From Ciborinia camelliae (lineage: Eukaryota; Ascomycota; Leotiomycetes; Helotiales; Sclerotiniaceae), in contig JANPYM010000011.1 of NCBI GenBank assembly GCA_025890175.1, positions 448,821 through 512,820 of the forward strand: a stretch of DNA of 64,000 nucleotides. The letters are read 5' to 3'. The number at the start of each line of letters is the position of its first letter. Position 1 is the stretch's first letter. A program made the translations under genes and the position numbers. Positions 1 to 14,589 of the stretch are shown piece by piece. Below the pieces are notes generated by a model. The model worked only from the letters and a program-made list of their open reading frames with translations. It was not told the origin of the DNA and made no database searches.

Positions 1-3000
1 ATTTTATTAATTTTTTTTAATATTTTTAATATTAGATTTTTTTTATTAATTAATTTTTTTATATAATTTTTTAATTTAATTTTATTTTAATTTTAATAAA
101 TTTTGTTAATATAATATTTTTATTACTTTTTTATAATTTATAAAAAAATTAAATAAAATTTAAATAATATAATAAAATATTATATAATTTTTTAAAACAA
201 TAATTTGTAATATTAATAAAACGATATATCTAATTAATATTTTTTAATTTATATACCTATCTTATAAATTTTTTTCAAATTTCAAATTATCAAAAAAATT
301 TAAATATTTTTTTGTTTATATTAAAACAAAAATTAATAAACAATTATTTACAATATATACTATCCATTTTATATTTTATATCTTCTTTCAAATTATTTAA
401 ATAAAAAACAAAATTATTTATATTTTGTTTTAAATATTATTTAACTTTTAATATTTAAATAATTATTATATATTATTAATTCCCTTTATCCAAAATCATA
501 TTATATATATATTTTTTAAATTTTGCTTATATAATATTATTTAATTAAATTATATTAACAAATTAATATTATACCACTAAAAAACGTTTTTCGAAATATT
601 ATATTATATAATTTATTTTTTAAATATTAATAAAAAAATAATATTTATTATTATTCCAAAACATTATTTTAACTTAAAAAAAGAAATTTTTCATTTAAAA
701 AATATTTGCCCCCTCGTATCGAAATAATTTTTAAAATTTTAAAAACCTAATATTTAATTTAAAACAAATAAATAATATATTATTAAAAATTATTAATATC
801 CTAACAATTTTTTATATTTGAATAAATCAAATTATAATTTTATTTATAATTTTTATATTATTCTTTATATTCTATATTTACTATTTTAAAATATTATAAA
901 AACTTTTTTTTAAAAATTTTTTAAATTTTAAAAAAAAATTTGTATCTTATTAATATATATAAAATTTATTAATAATATTGTTTTATATATTATTAATTTT
1001 AATATTTTGTTAAACAAATACAAAAATATTTTTTATTTTTAATATTATTTTAAATATTATTAGTTTAATTAATAAATTACTTTTTAAATAAAATAAAAAA
1101 AAAATTATTAAAATAAAAAATATAAAAAATTAATTAAATTAATAATAATTTTAAGATTTTTTATTACTTTTTAAATAAAATTTTTATTATTTTTTAAATA
1201 ATTAATAATATACTATCGATTATTATTTAAATAATAATATTTTGTTTAATATAAAATTTTATAAATTTTCAAAATCTTTTTTATTTAATTATATAAATCC
1301 ATTTTGTATATATTAATATTTTATAAATTAAATATTATATCAAAGATTTGTTATTAATTAATATCGAATATTAATAATCACCGGTATACCAGCTTTAAAC
1401 CTAAATTTTATATTTAAATATTTCTTTTATTTTTATTACCTTTAGATCCATAACAATAATTATATTTTATTATTTTATAATTTATATATTATTTAATTTT
1501 ATAATATATTTATAATTTTATTTTTATTTTTTTTAATTATATTATTATTTTGCTATAATATTTATTCAATTGAAAAATTAAAACCTTAATATTAATGATA
1601 TTACAATTATATAATTAATATAAACAAATTATATTTTAATAATATAAAATATTTTAAAATAAATATTAATAATTTTATTTATAAATAAATAATTTTTATT
1701 AATATTTACAAATATCTATAAATTCCTTATAATCAACAATTACAAATATTTTTAATTATATTAAAAAAATTAATTTTAAATTATTATTATTATAATATTA
1801 TTAAATTATTTATTATTTTTAATATAATATATATTTATATAATTATATATTTTAAAAATAAAAATTATTAATAATTTATTTAAAATTAATAATATAAAAT
1901 AATATTATAATTAATTAAAAAATAATAATTAAATAAAATTTATAATAAATATTTTAAACTTTTTTTTATTAAAATAAAATTTTGTTTTATAAATTATTTT
2001 TAAATCTTTAAAACAAAAACTTTTTTCAAATCAAATTATTTAATATTTATTATATTACTAAATTATATAAAATTATATATATTTTTTTTATATTAAATCT
2101 TAATTTTTTTTAATTAAACTTATAATTAAATATTATTAATTAAAAATAAATTAATAAAAAAATAAAACAATTTTTTATAAATAAATATTTTTATTACAAT
2201 AAAAATCAATTATTATATAAAAACTTTAATAATCAATTTTAATTGTTTTTTTATAAACAATAATAAATATATAACAATTTGTAATATAAATCTTAATTAT
2301 ATTTTTAATATAAAAATTTTAATATTTTTTATTTTATTTATTTAAAAAAAAATTATTATTTAAAAAATTATTTAATTATAAAATAATAAAAAATTAAAAA
2401 AAATTATAAAAATTAAAAATATAAAATTATTTATTATATTATTATTATTAAAATAATTAATAATTATATAAAATAAATCTAATTTAAAATTTTTGTTTAA
2501 AATATAAATATTAATATTATTATTATATAAAATTTACAAAAAAACTTTTTAGTTTTAATTTATATTAATTTTTTATTTATTTTTATTATTTAAACAAAAT
2601 TTATTAATTTGAAAAAACTTATTTAATAATTTATAAAAACAATTTTTTTATATTTTATATAACTCAATATAATATTATTTGATATATTTTTTAATTTCAA
2701 ATAATATAATAAAAATCAATTTTATAATATTATAATTAATTTAAAAATATTAAAATATTTTATTATAAAATTATAACAATTTTTAGTATTTTAAAAAGTT
2801 TGTAATATTAAACTTAATCAAAATATTGTAGAAAATACAAATATTATATTCGAAATTAGTTTTATTATTTTTATAAATTTTATAATATTATTTTTATTAA
2901 TTAACATAATCGAATTTTATATTATATTAATTAATATATTATTTTTTTTATTATTAATAAATATAAATAAATTTTAAATTTATTATAATAATATTATAAA

Positions 3001-6000
3001 TTAATTAATTAAAAAAAATAATTTTAAATTAATTTATCCGATATTTTATAAATTTGGCTATATTTTTTTATATTAAAAAAACATTTTTGATTTGTTTATA
3101 TAAATATATTATTTAATTAAATTTAAATTATATTAATTATATTATCATTTCAATTATTTATTAATTTATAAATTCAACAAAATCCTTAAACATATAAAAT
3201 ATAATATCAATTTTCAGATTTTCAAAAAAATTAATAAATTTTGTTATTAATATTAGATTTACAATAATATTTTAAATAAATTTAAATTTAATATTTATAA
3301 TTAAACCAAATTCAATTATTTTATATATATTAATATTATATATTTAAATAATAAATTTGTTTTTTATATTATTAATAAAAAAATTAGTTATTAAATAATG
3401 AAATTTTTTATTAATATTTTTGTGAAATATATTTAGAATATTTTAAAATATTTTTGAATTAATATATATATTAATTTTTTTAATAATATTATTTATAATA
3501 TAAAAATATAATTTGTTATTCAAAAATTTATTTGTAATATTATTTTTATAATTATTATAATAAAAATTATATTAATCGAAATTTATTGGTTTATTAATCT
3601 TATAAAATGTTATTATAAATTATTTTATAAAATATAAGAAATTATTAATAATGAGATAGATAATATATTATTATATAATATAAAATTATAGATAATTATT
3701 AAGATTATTAATAATATCGTTAATTTAAATAGATTAATATTTATATTTTTGGTATATGATATATTTTTAAAAATAATTATTATAAATATATTTATTTTTA
3801 ATATTATTTAATATACTAAAATAATTTACAAGGTAATAAAAAAAGTTTTATATATTTATATTAAAAAATAAATTAATAATATATTTAATTAATATAATAA
3901 TTTTGATATATTATTTATTTATAATTTATTATTTAATTTTAAAATTATAATTTATAAAAAAGTAAATCCAATAATTTGTAATAAATAAATTGGATTATAT
4001 CAATTTATTAATATCAAAAATATTATATATATAATTAAATTACTTCAAAAATTAATTTATTTTTGTATAATTTAAATTCGATTATATTATAAAAAGTTAA
4101 TTAAAATATTATTAAATATAATAACAATTATATTTAAAAATATTTTTTAAATTAAAATTTTTTTTCAATCAAATTTTGTATCATTAATTAATCAATTATA
4201 ATCTCAATTATATAAATATATTTATTTTAAAATTGATTTTTAGGTTAACAAAATATAATTACAAATTATAATTTATATATAGAATAATTACAATATTTTT
4301 GTTTTAAATATTAATTTAAATTATTATATCAAATTATAATAAAAGAAATTTATTGGTTTTATTAAAAAACAAATCTTTTAAATTATAAATATTAATAAAA
4401 TTTTATAAAATTAAAAAATTTTTAATTTTTGTTTTATTAATAAAATCAAGAATTTGGGGATGAACAAAGTTTTTAAAAAATCCAAATTAATTATATAAAT
4501 ATATAATAATAATAAAAAAATTATTATTTTTATTTAATTATTTATAATTTAATAATATAATTAATATTTATTATTAATCTTTTATATTAATTTTTAAAAA
4601 AAGAAAAATTTAATAATTTTGTTTTAAAATATTTTTTAAATTTATATATAATTTATTATAAAAATAATTTAATTATTTTATATTTATTTATTAACTAAAA
4701 TAAAATTATTATAAAAAAAAATATTTTTCGTTTACAAATTTTTTTATAAAATATTTGAAATTAATAATTATTAATTTTATATATATTAAAATTATTATAT
4801 CAATAAATTCGATATAATTGCTTTAATTTATAATATATATTTATTTTATTCAATTATAAGCAATTTCGATTTTATTAAATTATAAATTAATAATATTTTT
4901 ATTATTATTAACTTAATTTTTATAATATTTAAATAAACAAAATAGAACAAAACTGGATTTTTTTCAAAATTTAAAAAACAAATAATTATTAAAATACTTT
5001 TTTGATTTAATAATTATATTATTGTTTAAATTTAAAAAAAATATATTTATTTAATTTAAAAAAATTAAATCAAACGAATTTGATTTGTTTAAATTTATTA
5101 TTAAAATATATTAGAAAGTTAAGACAAAATACAAAAAAAAGTTATTTTAAAAAATCAATTTATTGATTAATAGGTTTATATTGTTTATATCAATATAATT
5201 TTTTAATTAGAATTAATGTATAATCTTTTTTTTATTATATAAATTATTAATTTTATTAAAAAAGATATAAAGCTTTTAAATAAGCAATTTCAATAATAAA
5301 AGAATAATATTATAAAAGAATTTACATTTATATTTTTTAATATTAATTTTTTTTAATTTATTATGTTTATTGATATATTATTTATTAATAATAAAAATTA
5401 TTTTTTATAAATTGAATATATTATTATATTAGTTAATAAATCTAAAAATATTAATATTTTTTATTGGTTATTTGTTAAATATAAAAAAGTGATATATAAT
5501 ATATTAATTACCAAACTTTATATTTTAATATTAAACTTCAATATTATTATTATATTCAAAAATACTATCAACAAAATCATATTAATTATTGTGTTATTTA
5601 TTGTATACATTAATTTCAAGTTATTTTATAATTATATTATAAAATTTAATATTATTACAAAAAAAAAATTAATAATTAATATTATATATCTTTAATAATT
5701 TTATAAACAAAAAAAAATTATAAAAATCAAATGGATTAATGGTAATATTAATTTAATTGATATTATAATTAAATCAAAATATTATTCAATATTAATAATT
5801 TTTATTAATATTAATTATTACAAATTTAAGGTTAACGAATAAATAAAAAAAACGAAAAAAAAAAAATCAATGATTTTTTAATTATAAGTTATTAAAAATA
5901 AATAAGGATAATATATAATATTTTGTATTTTATAAAGTTTAAAATGATATTTTAATATATTGCATTTTAATACAAATAATAAATTAATAAATAAATAAAA

Positions 6001-6240
6001 CGGATTTTTTTATTTAAATTTTTTACAAATTTTTATTTATATATATATATAATTAATTTAATTTTGAAAAAGTGTTAATATTATAATAAAGATTATTTTT
6101 ATTAATTATATAATTTTGTTATATACTTTTGTTTATATATATACTAATACAAACTAAATATGGTATACATTTATATTAGGATATTTTTATCCATATTTTC
6201 TTAGTTAAAATATTATTAATATTATAATAAGTTTTATACC
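1..6240. other. AT-rich gene-free block (RIP-like), left end outside window
   Basis: Almost pure A/T, with C and G occurring as isolated bases and with very frequent TAAT/ATTA words. Only short chance open frames built of Ile, Asn, Lys, Phe and Leu occur. This is what RIP leaves of transposon DNA in Pezizomycotina (known process; its action here is inferred). I recognise no transposase or reverse-transcriptase remnant by eye. GC-bearing sequence returns gradually between about 6160 and 6360. Confidence 0.8.
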
Positions 6241-6660
6241 TATTGTTGCTGGTCATTTTACTATCATATATGTGTGTTTATTACCCTGAAATGAACCGAC
6301 AAATATAATATAAGTTCGGACAATAGTTCTAATCTTTCAACTGTTGTTACGTAACGCCCTCGAATTTCCTGTATATTAAATATTAAATCGAATATATATC
6401 GAATTAAAAATTTTATTATATATTTGAATTCCTCGTATTAATCTGTATATTTTGCACTAAAAAAAATTAAATTTAAAAGCAAAATGAATTTAAGTGAACT
6501 TTGCTGCTGCTTGTTATCGACTGACTATAATAACAATTATTAAATTTTGAATTGAATTGATATAATAATATATAACGAGATAAAGTAAGATGAGCTGTAT
6601 TTATATTATATCTTTATATCTTTATAGAAGTAAATAGTATTTATCTTATTTTATTTTATT
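6241..6660. other. Transition zone, no gene seen
   Basis: Moderately AT-rich sequence between the AT block and the CT-rich repeats. It contains a palindromic GTTACGTAAC followed by GCCCTCGAA near 6346, which resembles the start of a fungal LTR, but no matching end or target-site duplication was found. No coding potential is visible. Confidence 0.5.
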
Positions 6661-7270
6661 TCATTTCAATTTATCCATCTCTTTCAATCCTCCCTCTCCC
6701 CTCAACCCCTCTCCTTCTCTCTCTCTCTCACTCTCTCTTTCTCTCTCACATTTCATACCATCCATTTCATACCATCCATTTCATACCATCCATTTCATAC
6801 CATTCATTTCATACCATCCATTTCATACCATCCATTTCATACCAACCTCAACCAACCTCAACCAACCTCAACCAATCTCATCCAACCTCAACCAAATACC
6901 AAGCATCATCCATTTCATACCATCCATTTCACTCCCCCCTCTCTCCCCCCTCTCTCTCACATTCATACCATCCATTTCACTCCCCCCCTTTCACTCCCCC
7001 TCTCTCTCTTTCACTCCCCCTTTCACTCCCCCTCCTTTCTCCCCCCCCTCTCTCCACCCCTCTCTCTCCCTCTCCCTCTCCCTCTCCCTCTCCCTCTCCC
7101 TCTCCCTCTCCCTCTCTCCCTCCCTCTCCCTCTCCCTCTCCCTCTCCCTCTCTCCCTCTCCCTCTCCCTCTCCCTCTCCCTCTCCCTCTCCCTCTCCCTC
7201 TCCCTCTCCCTCTCCCCCCTCCCTCTCCCTCTCCCTCTCTCTCTCCCTCTCCCTCTCCCTCCCTCTCCCA
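6661..7270. repeat. CT-rich low-complexity DNA: CATACCATCCATTT and (CCCTCT)n arrays
   Basis: About 6750-6840 is a tandem of a roughly 14-bp unit, CATACCATCCATTT. 6845-6890 repeats CAACCTCAAC. 7060-7265 is a long run of CCCTCT/CTCTCC hexamers. The minus strand is therefore a long purine tract, and its open frame is simply an Arg/Glu/Gly repeat, not a gene. It lies downstream of the 3' end of the kinase gene. Confidence 0.9.
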
Positions 7271-7729
7271 AATAAATATAATATCTATATACTCAAGGAT
7301 CCTACTACCCTAATTAGATATCTAATATACCCAGTATACCTAGTATACCTCATCGTGCGATTAAATATTAAATATTAAATATTAAATGTTAAATAAGTTT
7401 AAGTTTAAGCCCAATCAATTCACTCTAATTCACTAATTCACTAATATCGCATCGCATCACAACCAATAGGTACCTATATATGCATGAAATACTTATTTAT
7501 TGATTTATTTCTACGATTCCAAGACGGCAAAAAAAAAAAAAAAAAAAAGATGTCATTCCTCAATCTGAAGATGACCTTCCCTTCCCTTTCCTTCCCTTCC
7601 TTTCCCTTTCCTCCCCACCTATCCCATCCCTTCCCCTTCCTTCCCACCCATCCCATCCCAATAATATCAAACACGATCCCGATCCCGATCCCGATCCAGG
7701 TCCAGGTTCAGGTCCATCTATCTATCCAT
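7271..7729. other. 3' flank of the kinase gene, no separate gene
   Basis: Contains TATACC-type repeats, an A20 tract near 7530-7549 and a CCTTTCC/CCCATCC pyrimidine stretch (7570-7720). It probably holds the 3' UTR of the minus-strand kinase gene. No other coding signal is seen. Confidence 0.5.
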
Positions 7730-10700
7730 CTACCCATCCATCGAAACCTTCTTCGCGGTATCCGTGCTCCCCACACTTGCATTTGTACCTCTCCTCCCAT
7801 GACCCGTGACTCCTACCAATTTCGTCTTTGGCGTCTTCCGCATCATCGTGAGTCCTTCATCACTATCCGAATCATCCATGCCTGCGTCCATACTATTATC
7901 ACCATCACCATCGCCATTATATCCTTCCTCATCGATATCTGCATTGAGATGAATAGCAACGTGATCGTCCGAAATTAAGGGGGGTTCGTTTTCAGATGAT
8001 GGTTTGGAAAATCCCGGTGGCGTGAGCGTTTCCGAGGTATCATAGATGGTTTCTGTTCGACACATGCCGGGATCTTGAAGCATATCACCTTCTGGGTCAG
8101 CAGATACGGAAGATGAACCAGATACTAAAGCAGGCAATGAAGGTACAGATGGGAAGAATTGTTCTTGTGAACCAAGAGCGACCGATGAAATAGGCGAGTT
8201 GACATCAGACGGGGAGGTCATATCACCTGGCGATATGAGACTTGTTGAATTAACCGAGCTGTATGATCGAGCACGTTTGGCAGCTTCCTGTTGTTTTTGG
8301 GCGAAGATTTCATCATCAGGAGACGGTGGACAATTTGGCGGTGGACAGTTTCTTTTTGAAGCAGTTTCTATTTTCAGATTCGAGCTATCAAACACAATTC
8401 TCTTTGCATTTGCATCTGCTTCCATCTTCCTTCGTCGATCGAGCTGTACTTGAGCTCTTTGAAATGATTCAGGTGTACTTGCCCCATACGTTCGTGGTGC
8501 AGGTGTTTTACCTTCTGGGGTTCGATTGGCTGTGGCGGGCCTATCGTCAAGAATTGATGCGGCATATTGGGTACTCATCACATTAGGAGTCGATGCTGAT
8601 GAAACCGGTTGAAGCTTGTCAAAGATATAAGGTTGAAAGAATAAGGGTGAGGGTAATGGCTTGTCAAAATAAGGATTAATTGGGCTAGTCTCGGATGAAT
8701 AGGTCGGTTGTTCGAAAAGTCCTGGGGCAACTGCAGTACTCATTGCAACGCTGGCAGATGAATGCTTGTCTTCCGCGTTAAACAGACCCCTGTCAACGGA
8801 TCTAGCCCTCGTTGATGCGCTTTCATCAATCTCCGTCAAGGATTCTCGACCTCTAGGATTCCATAAATGACCACCAAATATTTGTCCCATGTGGTCCGTA
8901 AATTGGCCCGGTGATCTTGGCCATTCTTCTGGAGGGGGGCTTCCGGAAAATGCGTGATTTACTGATCTCGAATATGAGTGACCTCTATGAACGATCGTCG
9001 CAATCGATGGCGTCCCCGAGATAGTACGTTCTGGTGGACCTGGTCTCGCATCAACTTTTGATGATGCCAAAGAGGATCCAGAACGTTTAGGAGTGGTTCC
9101 TACCGGGGAAGAAAGAGAGAATTCCTGCTGAAATGGATCGCACAGTACCGAATTAGGACTAGCCGTTTGACTCTGAGCTAAAGGATGTTCCGTTGACTCT
9201 TTATGATCATTGTGAGAATCACCGATTGACGAAAAAAATTCATCTCCACGAAGACTTGCCCGACGAGCCGTCTCGCGCAAATGAGGAGTGTATGGAGGAT
9301 GTGGGGGGTTTTCGGCACCTGAACTGGCATTTGTAGCATTGCTGGTAGCCCTCTTGCGAGACCCTTCACTTCTATCATTTCTCATCACACTTGTGACCTT
9401 GCCCAAGGTCTTCTTCAAAGTCGATCGAGCTCGCTCCAAAAAGGTAATAGGTACAACAGCACGTTCCAATTCGCTCTTATCAACCTCAATCCTGCGTCCT
9501 GCGGCTTTACGTGATGGATCTGTATCATCAAGCCACCCAATGATATTCTCAATGCCCTTGATCGTCCATGGATGTCGTTTGACTTCTCGAAGCTTGATTC
9601 GTTCGGCAGGATCTTTGATCAACATTCTCTTGAGTAGATCATATAGTTCATCATCAATTTCTTCGTAAGCCAAATCTCCCTCATCCCTATACGGCCCATC
9701 CCATGGTCCCATCCTTCTACTCAAGTGCGAGGTTGGATTCCCTGGATCAACGGCCTTCAATCGTTTTCTAGGAATATATACATCCTCTTTTGCGATCGCC
9801 TTGAATAATTGATACTCATCCTCGGCCATGAAGGGAATGCGAGCGTATATTAAGCAGTATAAAGTGATCCCCAAAGACCACACGTCGATTTGTTCAGTAA
9901 TCCTTGGTTGTTCGATATCTATGTCGGTATAGCACAATTCAGGGGCAAAGAAAGCAGGTGTTCCAACCGTCTTAGCCAACTCAAGATCGTCATCAAAGTC
10001 GGTTGCATCCGCCTCGGAAATATTTTCTTCTGCTTCTCCTTCTCTAATGGGTCGACCGAAATATGAGACACCGAAATCAGATATCTTGACGCGATGATCC
10101 TTTGTCCATAGTAGATTAGCAGGCTTGATATCTCGGTGAACGATACCTTCGTAGTGTAGATACTCCAACCCTAGAACGGTGTCTCGGAAAGCGGACCTAG
10201 CTTGATCCAAAGTAAAGCATGGAACATAAGAAAAATCGTCCTCAAAAGCATCATGTTGTGTCATGCCATCCACAGATGACATGTGAGAAATGATACTGTC
10301 GGCCATACTGGGAGATCTTCCCCGATACATTGGATCCTCTGTGTAGGACCCGTACATTGTACCTTCTAAAGGCATAGCTGAAGCATGGGAAATGTATGAG
10401 CCGGGAGCATCTTCCTCGTTATCACTATCTATTGGCCCTATATCGTAGTCTACTGTTCCTGGTAAGGGTGTAGGAGCACGGGAAGCTTGTGCGGTTGGTG
10501 CTCTCGATGTGGCTCGAGAACTCTTGATCGATCCAGGATTTGAACGGACGATAGATGTATGCGACATGGATATGAATGAATCTCTGGTGGTAACTCGCGA
10601 TAGGGGTGGTAACTCGGAACGATCATCTTCTTCGTCATCATCATCCCCATGTTCCAAACTCCAGAATTCTCCATTTCCTTGGAATTGTAAAAGCTTGGCT

Positions 10701-11564
10701 CTCTTCATCTCTTTCCTTTGTCGCCGACGTTTGAGTGTTTCGAAGTATGCCTCGTCATTTCCTTGATCATCCTCTCCCCTTATCTCTCTCTCGATCCTCC
10801 GCCGTTCATATAGAGATATCTTCCGGACCCCCTTTCGACGCCATACAATTTCCCCTAATTCGACATGCTCTAGAACCATGTATATCTTCTTCAATTCTGG
10901 ATCATCAATAATTTCTAGTAAGCCGACAACATTAGGGTGACGAATTTTCTTGAGGATGGCAATCTCCCTCTTGGTTTTGTCCTCGGGTGAGACGGTAACC
11001 CTTCCCAGTCTTCTTTTCTTTGAGAATCTTTGTATGATCTTGATGGCGACATAATCTCCGGTTTCAAGGCTCCGAGCCAATTTGACTTTTCCATGTACAC
11101 CTCTCCCAATCTCATCGATAATCTCATATTGATTTATAAGTTTTCTTCCGGTAATGAAATCTTGTTCGACTTGTGCTTTGTGAGTTCTATTGTGAGAAAA
11201 ATAAGTTAGTATATGTTGATACGTAGTGAGTCACTCGCCTTTAATCCTTTGAGGTGGCGGGGCCAACTAGATCGATGTGATATGATGACCTGCCCCTCGT
11301 AAGGTGGTACAAGGTGTCAATCCCCTGATAAGCTTCGCAGATGAAGGGGCTCAAGATTTTTTTGATAGAGCGCAAGGGGAGGGAGGGGTCAACATACTCT
11401 CTTACTTTATGCATTTGTAAAGGATGTAGATAAGGACTCGAATGGGGAGTTCCATGATCGATAATTGGTACAGATTGACGATGTAAATGTGTGGGACTAA
11501 ATAAACCTGGACTCGAAGATGGAGTACTTCCCGCAGAGTTTTTTGGAATTGTTGTTAAATCCAT
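7730..11564 (-). CDS. Ser/Thr protein kinase, CaMKK / SNF1-activating (Sak1-Tos3-Elm1, Ssp1) type
   Basis: Two exons, 11564-11398 and 11186-7730 (intron GTATGT...AG, 211 nt), giving 1207 residues. The splice joins MHKVRE to THKAQVEQDF, restoring the conserved N-terminal lead-in and the glycine loop (EIGRGVHGKVKLAR, about residues 78-91). Beta-3 Lys is about 105 (VAIKII), HRDIKPANLL about 406, DFGVSYFG about 426 and APE about 470. About 200 acidic and Ser-rich residues are inserted between the hinge (EHVELGEIV) and helix E. A long Ser/Pro-rich, probably disordered tail follows residue 600. Family knowledge: such kinases phosphorylate the activation loop of SNF1/AMPK and related kinases in energy, stress and polarity signalling. 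The gene stands alone between repeat-rich regions and is not obviously part of the metabolite cluster. The family call is firm; the exact paralogue is not. Confidence 0.92.
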
Positions 11565-14090
11565 TGTTATGTGGTTGTGGTGGTAGTGAAAGCACGTAGA
11601 GTGCAGACATCTTTGGTGGACAAGTTTCTGGCAATCGTTGCCCCAGTTGAAAGAAAGTTGCGTAAAAAGATATCAACAAACCATTATTTATGGTTGTAGA
11701 ATATTGTGGTGAGTGAGGTAGTGAAGGGTGTATATTTGTTCGTTGTTCGTTGTTGGGAGGTGGCTAGTAAGGTGGTGAGGGGAGGCAATGAGGTCAAAGT
11801 ATTCAGGTTCGGCCTTTCTTGGTTGTCGTGGTGGTGATGGTGGTGGTGGTAAATGGTAATGGTATGTATGTCGTTTCGTTTCGGCCGGGGTTTCAAAGGT
11901 CGTCTGTCTCTTTTTGGGTAGTTTTGATTGATTATTTCGGGTTGGGTTTGATCGTTTAAAAAAAAAGGTGGTGAGGTAATAAAAAGTAGTAGTAGTGGTG
12001 GGTGCTGGGTGCTGGTGTGTGTGAGTGAGTCTGTGAGATGATGGATGGATGGGTGGAGAAAGAATCCAAGTCGTGATGAATTATCCGTGCGTGCTGCTTC
12101 TTCTTCTTCTGCTTCTTCTTCTTTCCTCTCAAAAATGAATCTCTAATGATAGGTATAGCGTCCTTTTTTTAATTCCCTCTTGATCTCTTTTGATGATGTT
12201 GTGCTCCGGTTGAAGTGGACTTTGTGGAGGAGAAGGAAGATTTGAGTGAAGTCAGATAAATAAGTGGTAGGGAATATGTAAATAAAACGGAGAATATAGA
12301 TTGATTGGATCAATTAAATAAAGATGCACCTTGATAGTACTAGGTTGATGTTGACAGGCTGACACTAGTAGATAGATAGGATAAGGTTGGATCTTGATTG
12401 ATTGATTGATTGATTGATTAATTAATTTGATAGGTATCTTCTGTATCAGACTATTACCAGTATCCAGTAGCACCAGTAGTACCGGTAATAAGACTGATGA
12501 ATGAGGTGAAGTTGAAGGTTCTGTCGCTAAGGCTTATGCCGTTACCCGTACCTATGTAATAAGTAGACGTCAACTTAGCTACTTAAAGTTTTGGTCTGGA
12601 TTCTGTAATCTGTATAGGTGGTATCGTAAAATGAAGATTGAAGATGGGAGAATGAATGATGATTATCAAACAAATGATCTCTCTGTATAAAAATCCCGAC
12701 CTTTTAACTTATGGTTAACTTAAGATTCGATTACAGTAGTGACATCGATGACCTCAGGTATTTTGTGAATAGTACAGAATATGAGAAGAGTTAAGCTTAA
12801 AGAAGGTAGGTAAGAAACGATCAAAGAAAAAGAAATTCCTATCAAAGGAGATACAATAGAGCAATATAGTAATAAGAGAGTCACAGTTTAAAAGAAGATC
12901 TCGATTCTTTTTTTTTCGACTTCCTCTCCACAGATAGATATTGGATTTCTTGAAGAAGGCGTTTTGATATGTACTACTTACTACATATGTATGTAGCTAT
13001 GTGTTACCTCTGCTATTGTTTCGAAAGGGTTTTGGCGATGGTTTGTACTACCAATACACTTTTTCTCCTTATAACCTTTGGAACCGTAGCGCGAAGGGCG
13101 CATGAAATGGAAATTGGGTAAATTCCGACATGATGAGTAACCAAAGTAGGTGAGGTGACAATTTATCAGTTCATGTCAGTCAGTAATTCATATATACGTG
13201 CATTTTGTAGATTGTGAATAACCTAAGGTCCAAGTCTAACTTGCAGATCGTGAGATGAGGTACAAAATGACTGAAGTCACTCTCAACCAATCATATGTCT
13301 TAGTAACCTCACAATATCCAGAAGAGCGAATACCGGTACATGAATACATTATTGCGGAGTACAAGTACAGTACAGTTATGAAAGAAAGATAAAGATAAGT
13401 AACTTTAATTTACCATTTACCATTTACCTTTGACATTTAACACTTTACTACCTCATCCAATTAGACAATTTCCCTTCTTTTCTTTCCTTTCTTTCTTTCC
13501 TTTCCTTTCTTTCTTTTATCCATATGCGGCCTTGGCAAAAAGAAAAACGGCGAACAAATCAAATCAAATCAAATCAACACATTCATTAGCAGAATATCAA
13601 TTATCCATCCCCCATTCATTCATTCATCCATCAACTTTTAGTCTTCATGCATGAATGATGCAAGAAATAATGAAGTGGGCTAACTTAACCTTAGAAATTC
13701 CTGATTTCCTCTTTTGGTCTTACCGAACTTGAAATATCCATTCAGGATTCCTTCCATCCATGTCTATCTGGAAATAATATGATTAACTTATTATTATTAT
13801 TATTATTATTACTTGGTATAGATAGGTAGAATTGGGAGGTACATAGGTAGGTATAAATACCTTTTATATAATACCTTTTCAAGCTTTAACTTGTATAGGT
13901 ATAGAAACCCAAGGAGAGCCTTCCTTCCCCTTCATTATTATATCACATCAATGATACAACCTAGTAGGTACCTATGCGTCAATATATATATATGTAGGTA
14001 TCTTATCACCTTACCTACATATAGTACCTACATATAGTACCTACATACCTATCTACATACCTATCTACATTATCTCTTCTACATTCACAT
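11565..14090. other. Kinase upstream region and intergenic DNA, no gene seen
   Basis: 11.57-12.1 kb is GT-rich (GGTGGTGG runs), probably the 5' UTR and promoter of the divergently placed kinase gene. The rest is ordinary intergenic sequence with short tandem repeats: GATT near 12395-12420, TTCC/CTTT near 13470-13515, TTA near 13790-13810 and CCTACATA near 14010-14070. Open frames here are short and lack codon structure or motifs. Confidence 0.55.
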
Positions 14091-14099
14091 TTATTCATT

Positions 14100-14360
14100 A
14101 TAATAATAATATACTGAAAAAAAAAATCTCTTATCCTCATCATCATCATTATCATCATTATCATCATCAATACCTACCTCTCTACCTCCCTCTCTACCTC
14201 TCTCCCTCCCTCCCTCCATCTCCCTCCATCTCCCTCCATCTCCCTCCATCTCCCTCCATCTCCCTCCATCTCCCTCCATCTCCCTTCATCTCCCCCCCCA
14301 AAATCCCCCCCAAAAAAACCCCCCCAAAAACCCCCCCAAAAAACCCCCCCAAAAAATCAT
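14100..14360. repeat. TCCCTCCATC minisatellite followed by alternating C-tract/A-tract array
   Basis: 14100-14170 holds ATC/TCATCATTA repeats. 14210-14290 repeats a 10-bp unit TCCCTCCATC about eight times. 14291-14356 is an array of C6-C9 runs separated by A3-A7 runs. The complementary strand of the last part is a series of G-runs, a possible quadruplex former. Confidence 0.9.
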
Positions 14361-14589
14361 CTCAATATCTCAATATCTCACAACCGCTCTAAGAACCCCC
14401 AATAATTCAATTCAAATCAAACCCAGAAACCAAACCAAAAAAATATCATTAGAATTTTCCCGTTGTTGTGCAACATATAGTAACACAACACAACGCAACA
14501 TAACACCACAACGCAACACAATACAACACAATATAACATAACACAATATAACATAACACAAAACGCAATACAGCGCAAAACGCAAGGCA

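Noticed and set aside
5489..5695. Open frame of 68 codons in the left AT block; also 15481-15723 and 22979-23209
   Set aside because: Composition is only that expected from random A/T (Ile, Asn, Lys, Phe, Leu), with no motif and no GC-bearing codon structure.
6345..6535. Possible LTR starting TGTTACGTAACGCCCTCG and ending TATAATAACA
   Set aside because: Start and end look LTR-like, but no target-site duplication was found and no polypurine tract precedes it; it could be a 3' LTR of the RIP-degraded block, which cannot be shown here.
7023..7271. Arg/Glu/Gly repeat open frame
   Set aside because: Direct translation of the CCCTCT hexamer array.
7484..7978. Plus-strand open frame overlapping the kinase 3' end
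   Set aside because: Antisense shadow plus pyrimidine repeats; the minus-strand kinase frame is clearly the coding one.
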